Source of the DNA: Candidatus Sulfopaludibacter sp. SbA3
GTDB lineage: Bacteria; Acidobacteriota; Terriglobia; Bryobacterales; Bryobacteraceae
DNA length: 5,612 nt
Reading direction: 5' to 3'
Assembly (NCBI GenBank): GCA_945861255.1
Contig: CAMAUG010000266.1
Coordinates: forward strand, 1-5,612
The notes under the pieces are model-generated. The model saw only the letters and a program-made list of their open reading frames with translations, ran no database searches and was not told where the DNA came from. Shown in pieces: positions 5,518-5,612 of this stretch (the stretch's first letter is position 1; the number at the start of each line of letters is the position of its first letter). Made by a program: the position numbers and the translations under genes.

Positions 5518-5612
5518 TTAGGCGGTCTTGATGCCGGCTTTCTTCATCACAGCGATCGTCGCCTCCAACATCTTCTTGGCGACTTCATCCGCGGATGTGC
5601 CGACCGGGAATC
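5518..5612 (-). CDS. C-terminal 30 codons of an unidentified convergent gene
   Basis: On the reverse strand an open frame enters from the right edge and ends at TAA (complement of 5518-5520). Its last residues read 'ADEVAKKMLEATIAVMKK', then 'AGIKTA'. Codons end mostly in G or C, as in the genes to the left, and the sequence reads as an ordinary amphipathic C-terminal helix, unlike the Arg/His-rich translations of shadow frames here. The stop lies 27 bp from the stop of the cytochrome gene, so the two genes converge. Too little is present to name the family. The 27-bp gap holds only a 5-bp stem (TCGCG 5500-5504 with CGCGA 5508-5512). Confidence 0.7.
   Translation of the reverse strand, partial: FPVGTSADEVAKKMLEATIAVMKKAGIKTA

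Noticed and set aside
1..5612. Mobile element, CRISPR, tRNA or integration-site signals
   Set aside because: No transposase or integrase frame, terminal inverted repeats, regularly spaced repeats or tRNA-like fold was seen; the intergenic gaps are short and accounted for.

Overview
The window looks like a chromosomal fragment from a high-GC Gram-negative heterotroph. The best guess is an Acidobacteriota member of the Solibacter/Bryobacterales type. The guess rests on the G+C-rich sequence, on several exported proteins whose signal peptides end in 'WAQ', and on a mix of c-type cytochromes, a PQQ dehydrogenase and NHL-type propellers typical of those genomes. No database search was possible, so the taxonomy is inference.

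Layout, left to right: (1) the 3' end of an NHL/six-bladed propeller gene on the + strand (1-414), resembling the C-terminal part of peptidyl-alpha-hydroxyglycine alpha-amidating lyase (PAL); (2) a perfect 10-bp hairpin (428-453), probably its terminator; (3) an exported fusion of a c-type heme domain and a type II copper monooxygenase of the PHM/DBH fold (543-1871, GTG start with a clear Shine-Dalgarno); (4) after 8 bp, an exported protein of unknown function (1880-2740); (5) a 174-bp gap with a good sigma70-like promoter (2774-2802) and two small leader hairpins; (6) a soluble periplasmic PQQ-dependent dehydrogenase of the membrane-glucose-dehydrogenase type (2915-4987); (7) a GC-rich hairpin with a T-rich tail (4988-5010); (8) a small exported monoheme cytochrome c (5041-5490); (9) on the - strand, the last 30 codons of an unidentified convergent gene (5518-5612).

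All complete proteins carry export signals, so this is a periplasmic oxidation module. The dehydrogenase plus the small cytochrome form a plausible substrate-to-respiratory-chain pair, since the dehydrogenase has no heme domain of its own. The heme-copper monooxygenase keeps all six copper ligands of mammalian PHM but has lost the residues PHM uses to hold its peptide substrate, and it has no cysteines outside the heme motif. With a PAL-like propeller next door, the pair recalls a split peptidylglycine alpha-amidating monooxygenase, probably turned to another substrate. I see no mobile element, tRNA, rRNA or CRISPR.
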